From: SURF-28 sp034521465
Lineage (GTDB): Bacteria; Bacteroidota; Ignavibacteria; Ignavibacteriales; Melioribacteraceae
Reading direction: 5' to 3'
Assembly (NCBI GenBank): GCA_034521465.1
Contig: JAXHMN010000016.1
Location: forward strand, 248,001-312,000
DNA length: 64,000 bases
Shown: one piece after another, positions 53,236-64,000 of the stretch
Layout of the letters: each line of letters opens with the position of its first letter
How positions within the stretch are numbered: position 1 is the first letter of the stretch
Made by a program: the position numbers and the translations under genes
Notes under the pieces: generated by a model
What the model saw: only the letters and a program-made list of their open reading frames with translations
Told to the model about the DNA's origin: nothing
Databases searched by the model: none

Positions 53236-53787
53236 CTAATCAATTTCTTTTACAATACTATCCGCAGGTAATTTAACTAAAACGGATCTTCTTAAAAGAT
53301 CAATTGTAATTCCGAGCATTTCACCTTTGTCGTCACTTTGGCAAACTATGCCGGTTAGATCTTTAAATGGACCGTCGGTTATTTTTACTTTAGTACCTAC
53401 TTTAACAATATCTTGAACAAAGATTTCTCTTTTCTCTGCGAGCAATCGCTGCAAATTTTCTATTTGCCAAGCCGGGATTTTAGCCGGTTTGCCTTCGAAC
53501 GTAACAGTGGTAACAACCGATGGATCTTGAAGCGCCTTAAATCGATCTATCTCATTACAATGAATAAATATGTAGCTCTTAAAAAGGGGTTCGGTTACTT
53601 TCTTTTTACGGTCGCTCCATTGTTTCAATGTTATTATGGTCGGAAGATACGGTTCAACTTCTTCGATGCTTCTTAAAAATTCAAGAGCTTTAAACTCGTG
53701 CCGCGGTTTTGTGTAAAGTGCGAACCAAAATTTGTTTTTTGACAATTTTGGATTCAGCAAATTTTCTTGTTTAGCTTCTTGACACAT
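53236..53787 (-). CDS. NusG paralogue (RfaH/UpxY type)
   Basis: A 183-residue NGN-KOW protein. The NGN domain is KFWFALYTKPRHEFKALEFLRSIEEVEPYLPTIITLKQWSDRKKKVTEPLFKSYIFIH, and the KOW domain is VGTKVKITDGPFKDLTGIV. Such specialised NusG paralogues prevent early termination in long polysaccharide, capsule or secreted-product operons. Here it does not head such an operon but sits between a kinase and an HD nuclease. Its start overlaps the kinase stop by 1 base. The housekeeping NusG usually lies near ribosomal genes, so this is a paralogue. Confidence 0.82.
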   Translation of the reverse strand: MCQEAKQENLLNPKLSKNKFWFALYTKPRHEFKALEFLRSIEEVEPYLPTIITLKQWSDRKKKVTEPLFKSYIFIHCNEIDRFKALQDPSVVTTVTFEGKPAKIPAWQIENLQRLLAEKREIFVQDIVKVGTKVKITDGPFKDLTGIVCQSDDKGEMLGITIDLLRRSVLVKLPADSIVKEID

Positions 53788-55338
53788 TAGATTAATATCT
53801 GCTTTATTGATTCAATCAATTCTTTTTGTTCAACCGGTTTGTGTAAAATTAGTGCAACACCTAGCCGTTCATATTTTTCTTGAAGTTCATCAGTTAGTTT
53901 TGCTGATATAACGATTATGGGTATTGAATAGTTTTTATCACGTTTTCTAATTGCTTCAACTAATTGATAACCGTTCATCAAAGGCATATCGTGATCAGTT
54001 ATAACTGCGGTTGGAAGCGTTTTCATAATTGTACTCATCGCTTCGTAACCGTTATTCGATTTTTTAATTTGAAATCCCGTTGCCGCTTTTTCAATCGATT
54101 TAATATAAAAGTCCATGAGTGATTTTTCATCTTCCACAACAAGAATTACATTTTTTGCTTCGGGAATAGTTAAGTGGAATTCCGTACCGTTTCCTTCTTC
54201 GGAGTAAAACCAAATTTCACCTTTGTGTCTTTCGGTAATTTCTTTTACAAGCGTCAATCCCAGACCGCTGCCTTTTTCACCTTCGGTTCCTTCCATTGTA
54301 AATTTTTGATCGATCTTGAATATCTTTTCCTGATCTTTCTCGGAAATACCGCTTCCTTCATCTTTTACAATCAATTCGATCAATCCGACTTTAAACTTGT
54401 TTGCAGAAATTGTAATCGATTTTTTTCGTGGTGTAAACTTAATTGCGTTACTTATTAAATTGGTTATGGCTTGTGACATTAATTTTTCATCAGCGTGCAC
54501 ATAAATATCGTCATCTATTTCTTGCTTTACCTCAATATCCTTTCTAATTGCATTTCCTATTAACGATGAAACACAGGTTGACACAAGCACTCTTAAATTT
54601 AGTCGTTTTATTTCTAATTGTATTCTGCCGGTTTGTAAGCGTGACCACTCAAGTAAATAGTTTATCAATTGAAGTTGGTTTTGTGAAGCGTCATGAATAT
54701 AAGTTAAATATTCTCGTTTCTCTTCTTCAGGAGAGTTCGTTCTCATTTAATAATATTTCGGAAAAACCAAGCAAGCTAGTGAACGGCGCTCTTAAGTCAT
54801 GCGATACGATTGAGATAAATTTATCTTTAGTTTGATTTATCACGCGTAGATTTTCGCTTTGTGACTTGCATTTTTCTTCATTTTCTTTTATCGAAGTAAT
54901 ATCGCAAACAATGGAGATTTGTTTGTTGATTCTTCCATGAATATCACGTTCAACACTTACAGCTTCTTTTACCCATTTTGTTCTTCCGGATTTATCAACA
55001 AGCCGGTAAGTATGCTGCATCGAATTTTTGGTGGGATCGGTTTCAAATTCGCCGACGTTCCGTTTTACGAGTTTTAGATCATCTTCGTGAATAAGCGAAA
55101 ATAATCCACCCGGCTTTTCTTTTATTTCTTCGGAAGAATATTCCAAAACCTCTCGCACAGAGTCAGAAATGATGTGCTTCTTTGCTGATTTACGTTCTCT
55201 TTCAACAACAAAAAAGTCTTTTAAAATTAGGTCGTGAAGCGGTGAAGAGTTTTTTAACTCACGTACATAATCAACGAGTTCTTCAAATGCTTGATCGTCT
55301 TTGGCTAACGTTTTTAACTTTTTGAGATTTATGCCCAT
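53787..55338 (-). CDS. PAS histidine kinase fused to a receiver (one frameshift)
   Basis: About 516 residues after correction, without membrane helices. The PAS domain is FVVERERKSAKKHIISDSVREVLEYSSEEIKEKPGGLFSLIHEDDL plus a PAC tail. HisKA has ISIVSHDLRAPFTSLLGFSEIL. The first frame stops early; one missing base near 54729-54732 restores ENELS[x]PEEEKREYLTYIHDAS. The ATPase domain has NLISNAIKFTP, VKDEGSGIS and GSGLGLTLV. The C-terminal receiver is ILVVEDEKSLMDF ... AVITDHDMPLMNG ... HKPVEQ. It is the first gene of the operon that continues with the NusG paralogue, which suggests linked control of transcription elongation. Confidence 0.87.
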
Positions 55339-55478
55339 AAAGCCAGTAAAATAATGAAGTAATAATGAAATATAATAAATATGCAGTTAAGTCAATAATC
55401 ACAATTTATTTTGTAATTTGAACTTAAAATCAGTTGAATTTGTTGGACTCTTTTAGAAATTAAATAAGTCGAAAATCT

Positions 55479-57747
55479 ATGAAAAAAATCATTCTAATAT
55501 TAGCTGTGGTTGTTAATCTTTTTGCACAGAACTCTTCCGGATCAATTACAGGAAAAGTAGTCGATAAAGTAACTCAGCAACCAATTCCGGGTGTGAATAT
55601 AATTGTTGTTGATACACAATTTGGCGCTGCCTCCGGACTGGAAGGAGAGTTCGAGATAAAAAATATTCCAACGGGCAATTATAGTGTTCGTGCCTCGGCA
55701 GTCGGTTTTGCACCCGTATTAAAGAGGAACGTTGTTGTAAATTCTGCTCGTCCGGCAAATCTAATTTTTGAATTATTGGAAACAACCGTTGAGTTGGAAG
55801 ATGTAACAGTTACATCGGATCAATTTGAATCTGATCCTACTGAAGTTAACAGCATAAAAACTTTTTCCTATGAAGAAATAAGAAGATTACCGGGCGGATT
55901 TGAAGATGTTGTGCGAGCGCTTTCCGTTTTACCTGGTGTTGCTCAGCAATCATCGGGAAGAAATGATTTGGTTGTTAGAGGCGGAGCTCCTTCGGAAAAT
56001 TTATATGTTGTTGATGGGTTTGTATTTCCGACAATAAATCACTTCGGTAATCAAGGCGCAACCGGCGGTCCGCTAAGTTTTGTCAATCTTGATTTTGTGG
56101 ATGATGTTTCCTTTTCAACCGGTGGTTTCTCTGCACTTTACGGAGATAAACTTTCTTCGGTTTTAAAAATTGATTTGCGGGAGGGAAGAACCGACAGGCT
56201 TGGCGGTAAAGCCACAATTTCGGCTTCGCAATTTGGTCTGAACTTAGAAGGACCAACCGGTGAGCAAAGCAATTTTATCTTTTCGGTCAGAAGAAGTTAT
56301 CTCGATTTTATTTTTAATGCAGCCGGATTCAATTTTGTGCCTGAGTATTACGACATGCTCGGCAAGTATAATTTTAATCTGGATAACTCAAACAGATTCT
56401 CGTTTTTATTTGTCGGCGCATCTGGATAGAGTGAAATTCAACAATAACGATGCTGAAGATATCTTCGACAATGCGAGAATTTTAGGCAGCGATCAGAATC
56501 AATACGTTACCGGTGTTTCTTACGATCATCTTTTTGGTGATGGAATTATATCGTTAAGTGCCAGCAGAAGTTATATCAATTTTGAATCCTTTCAAAACGA
56601 TACTTTGTTAAATCCTATTTTCAAAAACAACTCAAAGGAAGCAGAGCATGAGTTGAAAGGGGAATTAATTTATAAAGTTTCTTCGACGGCTGAATTAAAC
56701 GTTGGGGCTTCTGCTAAGTTTATCAATTTTGAGGCGGATGTACTCTTTCCCAAAAACTTTGTCACGACCTTCGGCGATACGCTTCCTCAAAACAATTTAG
56801 TTACAAATGAAAACTTCACAAAGCTTGGTGGTTTTCTGCAATACAGCAATTTGTTTTTCAACCGTTTGCGATTCAATCTCGGGGGTCGTATTGATTATTT
56901 TGATGCGATTGAAAACCAAGTCTATGTTAGTCCGCGGTTTTCAACGGCTTATAATTTTAACGAACTGACAAGTATAAATTTCAGCACAGGAATTTATTAT
57001 CAATTTCCGTCATACATTTGGCTTCTTGCAGGCAACAGAAATTTATACGCGATTAGAGTTAATCAATATGTGCTCGGTTTGTCACATCGTTTAAGTGAAA
57101 ACATCCGTGTTAAAGTAGAAGGATTTTATAAAGATTATCAAGACTATCCTACCAGTACGTTGCGTCCTTATCTTGTGCTCTCAAATACAGGTGCCGGATT
57201 CGGAGGATCGGAAGATAATTTTGAGTCATTCGGTTTGGAACCACTTGTAAGTGAAGGTTTTGGTAGAGCAAGAGGTGTAGAGCTTTCGGTTCAAAAGCGT
57301 TCAACCGGACAAGGTTTGTACGGATTAATTAGTGCAACTTATTCTCAATCTGATTTTACTTCACTCGACGGAATTGAACGACCGAGTACATTTGAACAAG
57401 ATTGGATTTTTAGTTTGAGCGGCGGATATATTTTTAACAACGAATGGGAAGTCTCTTTTAAGTTTAGGTATGCTTCCGGCAGACCGTCTACACCGTATAA
57501 TCCTGACGGCACACAAAACTTATCAGAATATTTAACAGATGAACTGCCGCCAATTCACGCATTGGATCTTCGTGTTGACAAGCGCTGGGATCTCGGCGGA
57601 TTAAGTTTAATAACTTACATCGATGTCCAAAACGTTTATAACCGCAGCAACATCCAAAATATTAGATGGGACTACAAAGAAATGAAAGTTGATGATGAAT
57701 CATCAATTGGAATTTTGCCTTCTATCGGTATCAGTTTGGAGTTTTAA
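55479..57747 (+). CDS. TonB-dependent receptor with carboxypeptidase-like N-terminal domain (one frameshift)
   Basis: Outer-membrane active transporter, about 755 residues after correction. The signal peptide is KKIILILAVVVNLFAQ. A CarboxypepD_reg domain (GSITGKVVDKVTQQPIPGVNIIVVDT ... GEFEIKNIPTGNYSVRASAVGF) precedes the plug (EEIRRLPGGFEDVVRALSVLPGVAQQSSGRNDLVVRGGAPSENLYVVDG). The barrel follows and ends in IGISLEF with a terminal Phe. A frameshift near 56416-56422 (GGCGCAtCTGGATAGA) splits the barrel; the next frame continues HLDRVKFNNNDAEDIF. No SusD partner is adjacent. The substrate is unknown. A CCCCGGG element follows the stop. Confidence 0.88.
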
Positions 57748-57751
57748 TTTG

Positions 57752-57834
57752 AAAAACCCCGGGATTTTTCTGTAAAAAAGTGATAAGTAAATCAAAATTT
57801 GCAAATTTGTTATCGGACAAATCCCGGAGTTTTT
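57752..57834. repeat. CCCCGGG palindromic element, copy 4
   Basis: The arms AAACCCCGGGATTTTT (from 57754) and AAATCCCGGAGTTTTT (57819-57834) flank a centre that differs from copies 1-3. One arm has A for G. It lies just after the TonB-dependent receptor and before the convergent secreted-protein gene, again in a terminator position, 56 kb from the other three copies. Confidence 0.75.
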
Positions 57835-57870
57835 CCCTGTTAATTTGATCTGCACTTGTCCTCCAAAGCA

Positions 57871-60754
57871 TTAGCGAAGGAGGATCATTTTCTTTGTCTG
57901 CACAAAATCACTCGCGGTTAAACGGTAAAAGTAAACACCACTTGCAAGCTGCGGTGCATCAAATTGTACTTCATAACTTCCCGGAGATTTAACTTCATTA
58001 ACTAAAGTTTTTATTTCTCTTCCGAGAATATCATAAACTTTCAAACTTACTTTCTCACTACTCGATACTTGATACTCGATACTAGTAGTCGGATTAAACG
58101 GATTAGGGTAATTTTGTGTTAAGTGAAAAACGATTTACAATTTCTTCCGGTTTGTCATCAACACCAACGATTGTTGAAAAATTACGTTCGTATTCTTCAT
58201 GAACGTATTGAGTAATTTCTTGCGCGGGTAATTGAGTTTAATGCATCTGCGTCTTGTCCGACAACATAAGCAACAACAATATCCATCATTTGACCTTTAA
58301 CTAAATCGAACATTTCTGTACTTGTGAAACTTCGCTGGTCACTTGGTATTCTATTAATCCACCCGTACTCTGTAACAGGATCTCCGCTGTACCAAAATTT
58401 TTTATTAACCATCGCACAATCAATTCCGCCAAGAACTTCTCCCATGACCAATCACATGGATCCGGATATGAACCGACTCTTGTTTGTCCAAGCGTATAAT
58501 TTCTTGCTTGTTCGGGATTGTTGGGACGATCTAATTCGGAAACTCCACTTTGATTGTGGGTGAATGCATTCATTTTGCTATTAAGATAACCTTCAAATAT
58601 TTTCTCTCCTAAAGCCGGTCCCTTTCTATTGAAAGCAATATCATCCGGATTTTCCGTTTTTACTAATGGTCCTTGAACAATTACATTAAATACGGCAAGT
58701 GTGGCTGTCGTATCCCAAAATGAATATTCGCCGTCATCATTGTAAGTGTAACCTGCCTGCAAAGTCGTATCGCAGCCAACTCAATCATTCACCGCATCAC
58801 CAATGTCCGCGTCATTCCAAATTGAGAAAATAACATCTTTAAGAGTATCCGGTTCGGAAGGATTACCAAGTCCTTTATAAAGAAATGAGTATCTCACAAA
58901 TAAAACATCGTCTAGAATTGAATTTTCGGCAGAAGCAAAAGCAGTTTGTCTAACTTCGAATTCCGAGAGGGTCGACGGTGCCGAATCTTCTTTGTTCTGC
59001 GGGTCGGCTATCATTAAAGACGGTGAAATATGTTCCGTCGTAGAGTATATCAGGTTTATCTTCGTCGGGATCCCAAACTCCGTTATTGTTTTTGTCAACG
59101 GATTGTAATCTTCATCATTATCGCCATCGTAAAAATAAGCACCTTGTTCAACTGCTGTTCTCCAGTTCTGCCAAGCTTGACCGAACGGCGGTCGCTTTCC
59201 AAAACTGAGTAGATTAAATTTTTTGAATCTTCCGGATCGCTGCCAACATTTCCCGGAAGATAATCTTCTGTTAAACTAGAAGATGCAACAGCATTTGCCC
59301 AAAGTTGCGAATTTTGATATCCCGCTAGATAAAAACCACCACTGAACAGAAAATCTATATCCTTGTAACTTCCGAGCGAGACTTTTGCCAGAAATTCTGT
59401 AGTTGCTCCTTACTTCTCTCGTGTTAGTATCAACGTCAATCACAGAAAGTTTTAATTCTGTATTGTCAGTTAACGGATCGATACGCGCAAGATTACCGGA
59501 GTTATCTAAAGGCATACTGATATTATTGATAGTTATAATGGATGAAGTATTTGGTTTTGATGATGGAAAACCGGAATCTCTGCTCCGTAAATATTATCTC
59601 CTGCAAGAGAATCATTATGAGCGCCATCGTCTAACAGTTCGTAAGTTTGATCGTTAAATTCGGCAATAACAGAACCGATACCGCTTTCGTCATTTACAAA
59701 AAGGTTGACGATAAAATCTGTATCATAATTCAAAGAGCTAGGAATGTTTACCGAATAAATAATTGGTGGTGCCGGATCAATTGAAGAGGGAAGAAAACCG
59801 ACATAAGAATTATTTTCTGTATAATCAGTTCTATTTGATAAAGTTACTGCAAGCAATTTTTCACTGCTTATAGTAATTTCAGAAAACAAATCGGTTCCGA
59901 TAAAGTTAGCGTATTTATTTTTTCACTCCATGTTATGCCGTCATCATTACTGACGAGAAAAGAAATATCCGTTTGGTACTCATCTATCAATTCAACATAT
60001 TTTTCCTCTTCAAAAACCAAGAATAATTCTGAACCGTTTGAATAAACCGAAGCATATGGAACGGGAGCATCATTAAGAAAAACTTCAGAGGGAGTACTCC
60101 ATTCTGAAGCATCCGACGTACCGGTTATAATTTTTATTGATTCATTTTCGGATTGTGCAGCATACAGATTACCGTTATGAAGAGTTACATTGATGACTCT
60201 ATCGCCTGAAGAAATTCCGGGAAAGTACTGCTGTTCGCTCCAAGTTTCGGCTCCGTCTTCAGTCTTTAAGTAAAATATATTGCCTTCGTAATCTCTAAAC
60301 GAAACTAAGAATGAAAGCTCATTAATTTTTGTCAATTCAATTTCACGGGCATTTGAGCCAATGGAATGACGATTTCCAATTTGTGTGAGGGTATTTGTTA
60401 GAACATTGTAATCAAAAAGCTGAAGAACTCCGGAAAATTCCATATAACAAATTTTGAATTCAGTATCCCCGGTTTGAATAACATCAAAACTTCTTGGGTT
60501 GGCACTTGCAAAATGTTAAACCGGATATAACATTTAAGCTATCCCATGTTTGTCCGTAGTTTTCACTTACAGCAACATAGACTTTTGATGAACCTTTCAG
60601 TCTATAGAAATAGTATAGAGAACTATTACCTTCAAAAACAAATGCATCTTTCGAAATTTGTATAATCGATCTCATCAAGTTGGATTTTCTGTAAATTATC
60701 CAATTGCGCAAAACAGAGTACCGAAAGCAAAAGAATCAAAATTAATCGTTTCAT
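57871..60754 (-). CDS. Large T9SS-sorted secreted protein with BNR-like repeats (many frameshifts)
   Basis: About 960 residues if read through. The start at 60754 has a signal peptide (KRLILILLLSVLCFAQ). N-terminal repeats of sialidase/BNR type follow: VYVAVSENYGQTWDSL, LKTEDGAETWSEQQYFPG, SNDDGITWSEKINT. Then comes an Ig-like domain with YELLDDGAHNDSLAGDNIYGAEI, a pattern of choice-of-anchor modules, then DNSGNLARIDPLTDNTELKLSV and a region GYTYNDDGEYSFWDTT. The C-terminal type A sorting domain is QNYPNPFNPTTSIEYQVSS and LASGVYFYRLTASDFVQTKKMILLR. At least eight indels interrupt the frame. The sorting domain directs export by the type IX system; the function of the rest is unknown. Confidence 0.78.
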
Positions 60755-60796
60755 TTAAGACCTCTCTTTTTTACTAAAAACTTGTACTCTTAATTT

Positions 60797-63700
60797 TTAG
60801 CGAAGAAGAATCATCTTCTTAGTCTGCACAAAATCACCCGCGGTTAAACGGTAAAAGTAAAGACCGCTTGCAAGCTGCGATGCGTTGAATACTTTTGTGT
60901 AAACTCCCGGTATTCTCTTATCGTCAATTAATGTTTCAACTCTTCTACCAAGTATGTCGTAGATTATTAACTTTACATTGAACCGTGTATTGTCACTTTT
61001 AAGTTAAACCGTGTTCTTTTTTCCCGGTACAGAAAACTGAATTGTGGTCGAAGGATTAAACGGATTCGGGAAGTTCTGCTTCAGCTTAAAGTTGTAACGC
61101 AATTCATCGGGTAGATCCGGATTACTCTCCTCAAGTCAACCGCTCTCTGGGAAGTTAGCTTCGTATTCCTCTATCACAGTGCGTACATGCTTTCTTGCTT
61201 CTGTTACTGAAGAAATGTTATCACTTCCTTGTCCGACTGTGTAAGCAATCGATAAATAATCCTGTGGTTCGTCTTTAACTCAGTTCGAATAGACCGGTTG
61301 ATACATTTTGTCTTTGATCGGGGCGAACGCGGTATTTATCCAGCCTTTCTGAGTAACCGGATCACCTGGTTACCATAAATCGGGATCAATGTTTTCGCAA
61401 TCTTCATCTGAAAACTTCACCTTCTGACCAATTGCATGGATCAGTGATCTCCCGATTGTTGTTTTTCCAAGCATAAAGCTTCGTCGAGTAGCGGGATTCT
61501 TTTGGAAACCCCATGGACTATCATAGTAGTAATTACTATTTGCTGAAAGTCTACTTTTCGAACTTCCCGGGATATGATCGATCCCTAATAAATTTCCGTA
61601 ATGAATCATTGCTGTATCTGCAAGCGCACCAACTGCTTTGAGCTACTGGTCCTTGCAGAAACGTGTAAAAAACAGCGGGTGGCTTTCAGCGTGCCTGCTC
61701 ATCACGGGGACCTCGCTGTATGTAAAACCAGAATTTAATGTCGTATCGCAACCGATTAAATCGTTTCTATGACTCTCACAAATATCTGGATCAACCCAAA
61801 TAGAAAAGAGTACATCCTTTAAGAGTATCTGCGACGAATGCCGGCATCTGAATCATCGAATAGCGAATAAAAATTGTATTACATGTAATTCTTGAATCCT
61901 TGAGGAAGCAAAAATTGTTTGTCTGACTTGGATTCCCTGCGGTTCAAACTTCGAATAAATCTTCTAACATCAGACTGGCAGTTTATCGCTATAAACAGAG
62001 AAGAAAGTTTTTGTCATACAGCAAATCCGGGCGGTCTTCGCCAATATCCCAATATCCATTGTTGTTGAGGTCAACTGGTTCGTATTTACCGTTTTTGTCG
62101 CCGTCGTAAAAATATGCTCCTCGGGCAACTGCATCTTCCATTCCATCCACGAAACTTGTAAACGGGTTCTATCAGAAGTTGAAAGAAAGTAAATTTCATT
62201 TTCCGCAGCATAGGGTAAAAGGTTAAATAACCCGAGTGCTCACAAATCCTCAGTTAAAGCTGCTGATGAAACACCATTTGTCCAGAAGCTCTCCGTTATG
62301 TGAAGCCGCTTCGATAAAGCTCCACCCGAAAACAGAAACCCAATGTCATTAAACTTTCCTATGCTACCTAATCCAACATCAAATATTCCGTTCCGCATGC
62401 AGAATGACCGGAAAATATTCTCGACAGTTATTAAAGAGAGTAGATTGATAATTGACATCGGCAAGTACACCTTTATTATCGAAGGGTAGGTTTATATTGT
62501 CGGTTGTAGACATAACCGGTTTCATCATTAATGCCGCTTGCCCAATTATCTTTACCGACAATGTAACCGCCGAAGATATTGTGGCCTGTTGCTGCACCGT
62601 CATTGTGAAGACCGTCGTCGAATAAACTAAATGATGATCTGCCGTTTGAGATTGTAACCGACTTGGTATGGGCTCAACATCCATAACTTCAACTTTTATA
62701 AATAAGGAGTCTTTACTTGTTTCAGTTGATCTACTGATGATTAACGGTGCTTTAGCTTCGGGATTTTTCCTAGATCCCTGCATAGCGATATTCGGCTTTG
62801 TTATAGGTAATTGGGTTTTTCTATCTAAATAGACTTTGCTCTTCACTAGGATTTCGGCGGTAGTTGTTTCGATGAATTCGAGTAACCGGTAAACCGGTCG
62901 GGAGCACTCCAACCTTTTCCGTTATCAGTGCTTTTCATGCATGAATACGCGCACCGTAATCGAAATCAGCTAATTTTGTCAGTTGTACGAAACTTATCCA
63001 AAGTGTCTCGTTGTATGTAATGATAATCTGAGGAGAAAGCAATTCTTTATCGGTTTCAGTAAACAGTTTTCGAAGCAACGGCGAGGTAGGATTTTTCAAA
63101 ATCTGAGAGAACTCGAATTGTATTTTGTTTCGTATTCATTGTCATTAATCGGAGTTAACACTACTACTTTCCACGGCGGCAATCCGGTAAAAACCTTTCC
63201 AATCGTCCACGAGGGAAAAATAATCATAACTATCTTCTATTGTTATTGAATCTTCCAATATTTCGATATTACTGAAAAGAAATTTTCTGGACTTGCACAA
63301 GAGAGGTGACGGCTTTCCCATAGCTGGCTGAGTAAATTTCCTTCCGGCATCATTAAATCATAACTGACTTTCTTCGAATTTTATATGGGTAATTATCTCG
63401 TGTGTGATATCCCAATCGAGAATAGTCTGCATCGTAAAGAGAGATAAGTGGACGTCATGCCTCAATAGCGAAAAATCAAGAAACAGCTACAACTAAATCA
63501 CCATTTTTATCGATAGCGGCAGAGAGGTCAGTGCCATTCGGCCTGGGGCGGGAAGTCAGAGTGTATCATGATCCAGATCCGTACCGCTCGACCAGGTTTC
63601 ACCAGCCGGTCACTCTCCATTAAATTAGAGTGTTTTTCACAGGCTCTGTCCAGCAGGAAAACACAAATGAAATTATCTTCACTAGCTTGAATTAAATCAT

Positions 63701-63841
63701 AATAATTGGGTGTCCAGTAAATATCCTTTCCCGCGGCTAAAGTTGTAGTTAGTGAGACTACGACTGTTTCGGACAGTATCGAGTTGTGCAAGAAAAAGCT
63801 GTTACTGAAATTAGTAAAAATAAAAAGTATAGATTTTTCAT
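60797..63841 (-). CDS. Second large T9SS-sorted secreted protein, paralogue of the previous one (many frameshifts)
   Basis: About 1010 residues if read through. The start at 63841 gives KNLYFLFLLISVTAFS. The C-terminal end shows QNFPNPFNPSTTIQFSVPGKK, VKLIIYDILGRRVETLIDD and LASGLYFYRLTAGDFVQTKKMILLR. A patch GCDTTLNSGFTYSE matches GCDTTLQAGYTYND of the neighbour, so the two share domain order. The frame is broken more than ten times, far more than elsewhere, so no full domain analysis is possible. The interval 61000-63500 holds no other gene that I can support. Confidence 0.68.
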
Positions 63842-63899
63842 AATGTTATTTTGCCCAAGTAAAAACCTTTATTTAATCAACATTTCTCCACTGCAAGCT

Positions 63900-64000
63900 T
63901 TAGCGAAGGAGGATCATCTTCTTAGTCTGCACAAAATCACCGCGGTTAAGCGGTAAAAGTAAACACCGCTTGCAAGCTGTGATGCATCAAATTGTACTTC
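63900..64000 (-). CDS. C-terminus of a third T9SS-sorted protein (partial)
   Basis: Only the last third of the sorting domain is in the window: EVQFDASQLASGVYFYRLTA, a missing base near 63943, then GDFVQTKKMILLR and a TAA at 63900-63902. The DNA is nearly identical to the end at 57871, more so than to that at 60797. The gene continues past the right edge. It extends the tandem series of related secreted proteins to three. Confidence 0.75.

Noticed and set aside
61000..63500. Several short open frames such as 62240-62470, 62379-62912 and 62983-63249 as separate genes
   Set aside because: They are fragments or antisense shadows of one heavily frameshifted secreted-protein gene. Patches of its true frame can be followed across them.

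Overview
The window looks like chromosomal DNA of an Ignavibacteria-type bacterium (Bacteroidota/Chlorobiota side of the tree). Pointers are the AT-rich composition, secreted proteins ending in a type IX secretion (T9SS) sorting domain of the QNYPNPFNPTT type, many PAS/GAF histidine kinases, an RfaH/UpxY-like NusG paralogue, and a carotenoid cluster whose parts (CruF, GT2, PlsC-like acyltransferase) recall green sulfur bacteria. This placement is inferred from gene content, not from a phylogeny.

Layout. 0-7 kb is housekeeping: inorganic pyrophosphatase, a mazEF pair framed by palindromic CCCCGGG repeats, glutamine synthetase with an Lrp-type regulator, PdxB and AspS. 7-8.7 kb is a REP-like hairpin array around an IS200/RAYT-type transposase. 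9-19 kb is a type IV pilus/type II secretion-like locus: two unusual pilin-like genes, a yefM/yoeB-like pair, then pilC, pilB, pilT, a PilM/PilN-like fusion, a PilO-like gene and a short secretin. 19-26 kb is a signalling block (CheY-like protein, large hybrid kinase, response regulator with an orphan H-box, and a convergent kinase/NtrC pair). 26-33 kb holds tRNA-Lys, a lipocalin-like protein, a methyltransferase, a Cys/Met PLP enzyme, an M20 deacetylase and another large kinase. 33.4-43 kb is one tightly packed carotenoid operon with three CrtI-family oxidoreductases, phytoene synthase, lycopene cyclase, acyltransferase, glycosyltransferase, CruF hydratase and CrtW ketolase. 43-50 kb has stress and housekeeping genes (cspA-like, mscS-like, a GlmU-like protein, rpsT), vapBC, an orphan hepT and queED. 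50-57.7 kb has a sirtuin, then a kinase, NusG-like, HD-nuclease and TPR operon, and a TonB-dependent receptor. 57.8-64 kb is a tandem series of three related T9SS-sorted proteins on the minus strand.

How the genes work together. The carotenoid operon predicts a ketolated, 1'-hydroxylated gamma-carotene that is glycosylated and acylated. The pilus locus is complete for an assembly machine (two ATPases, platform, alignment proteins, secretin). It is followed by sensor kinases and a sigma54 activator, and weak sigma54-like -24/-12 elements lie before three pilus transcription units.

Quality caveat. Well over 20 genes carry single-base insertions or deletions, mostly in homopolymer runs, and the density rises steeply beyond 58 kb. 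The pattern fits an under-polished long-read assembly better than gene decay. Broken genes are reported as whole CDS with approximate break points.
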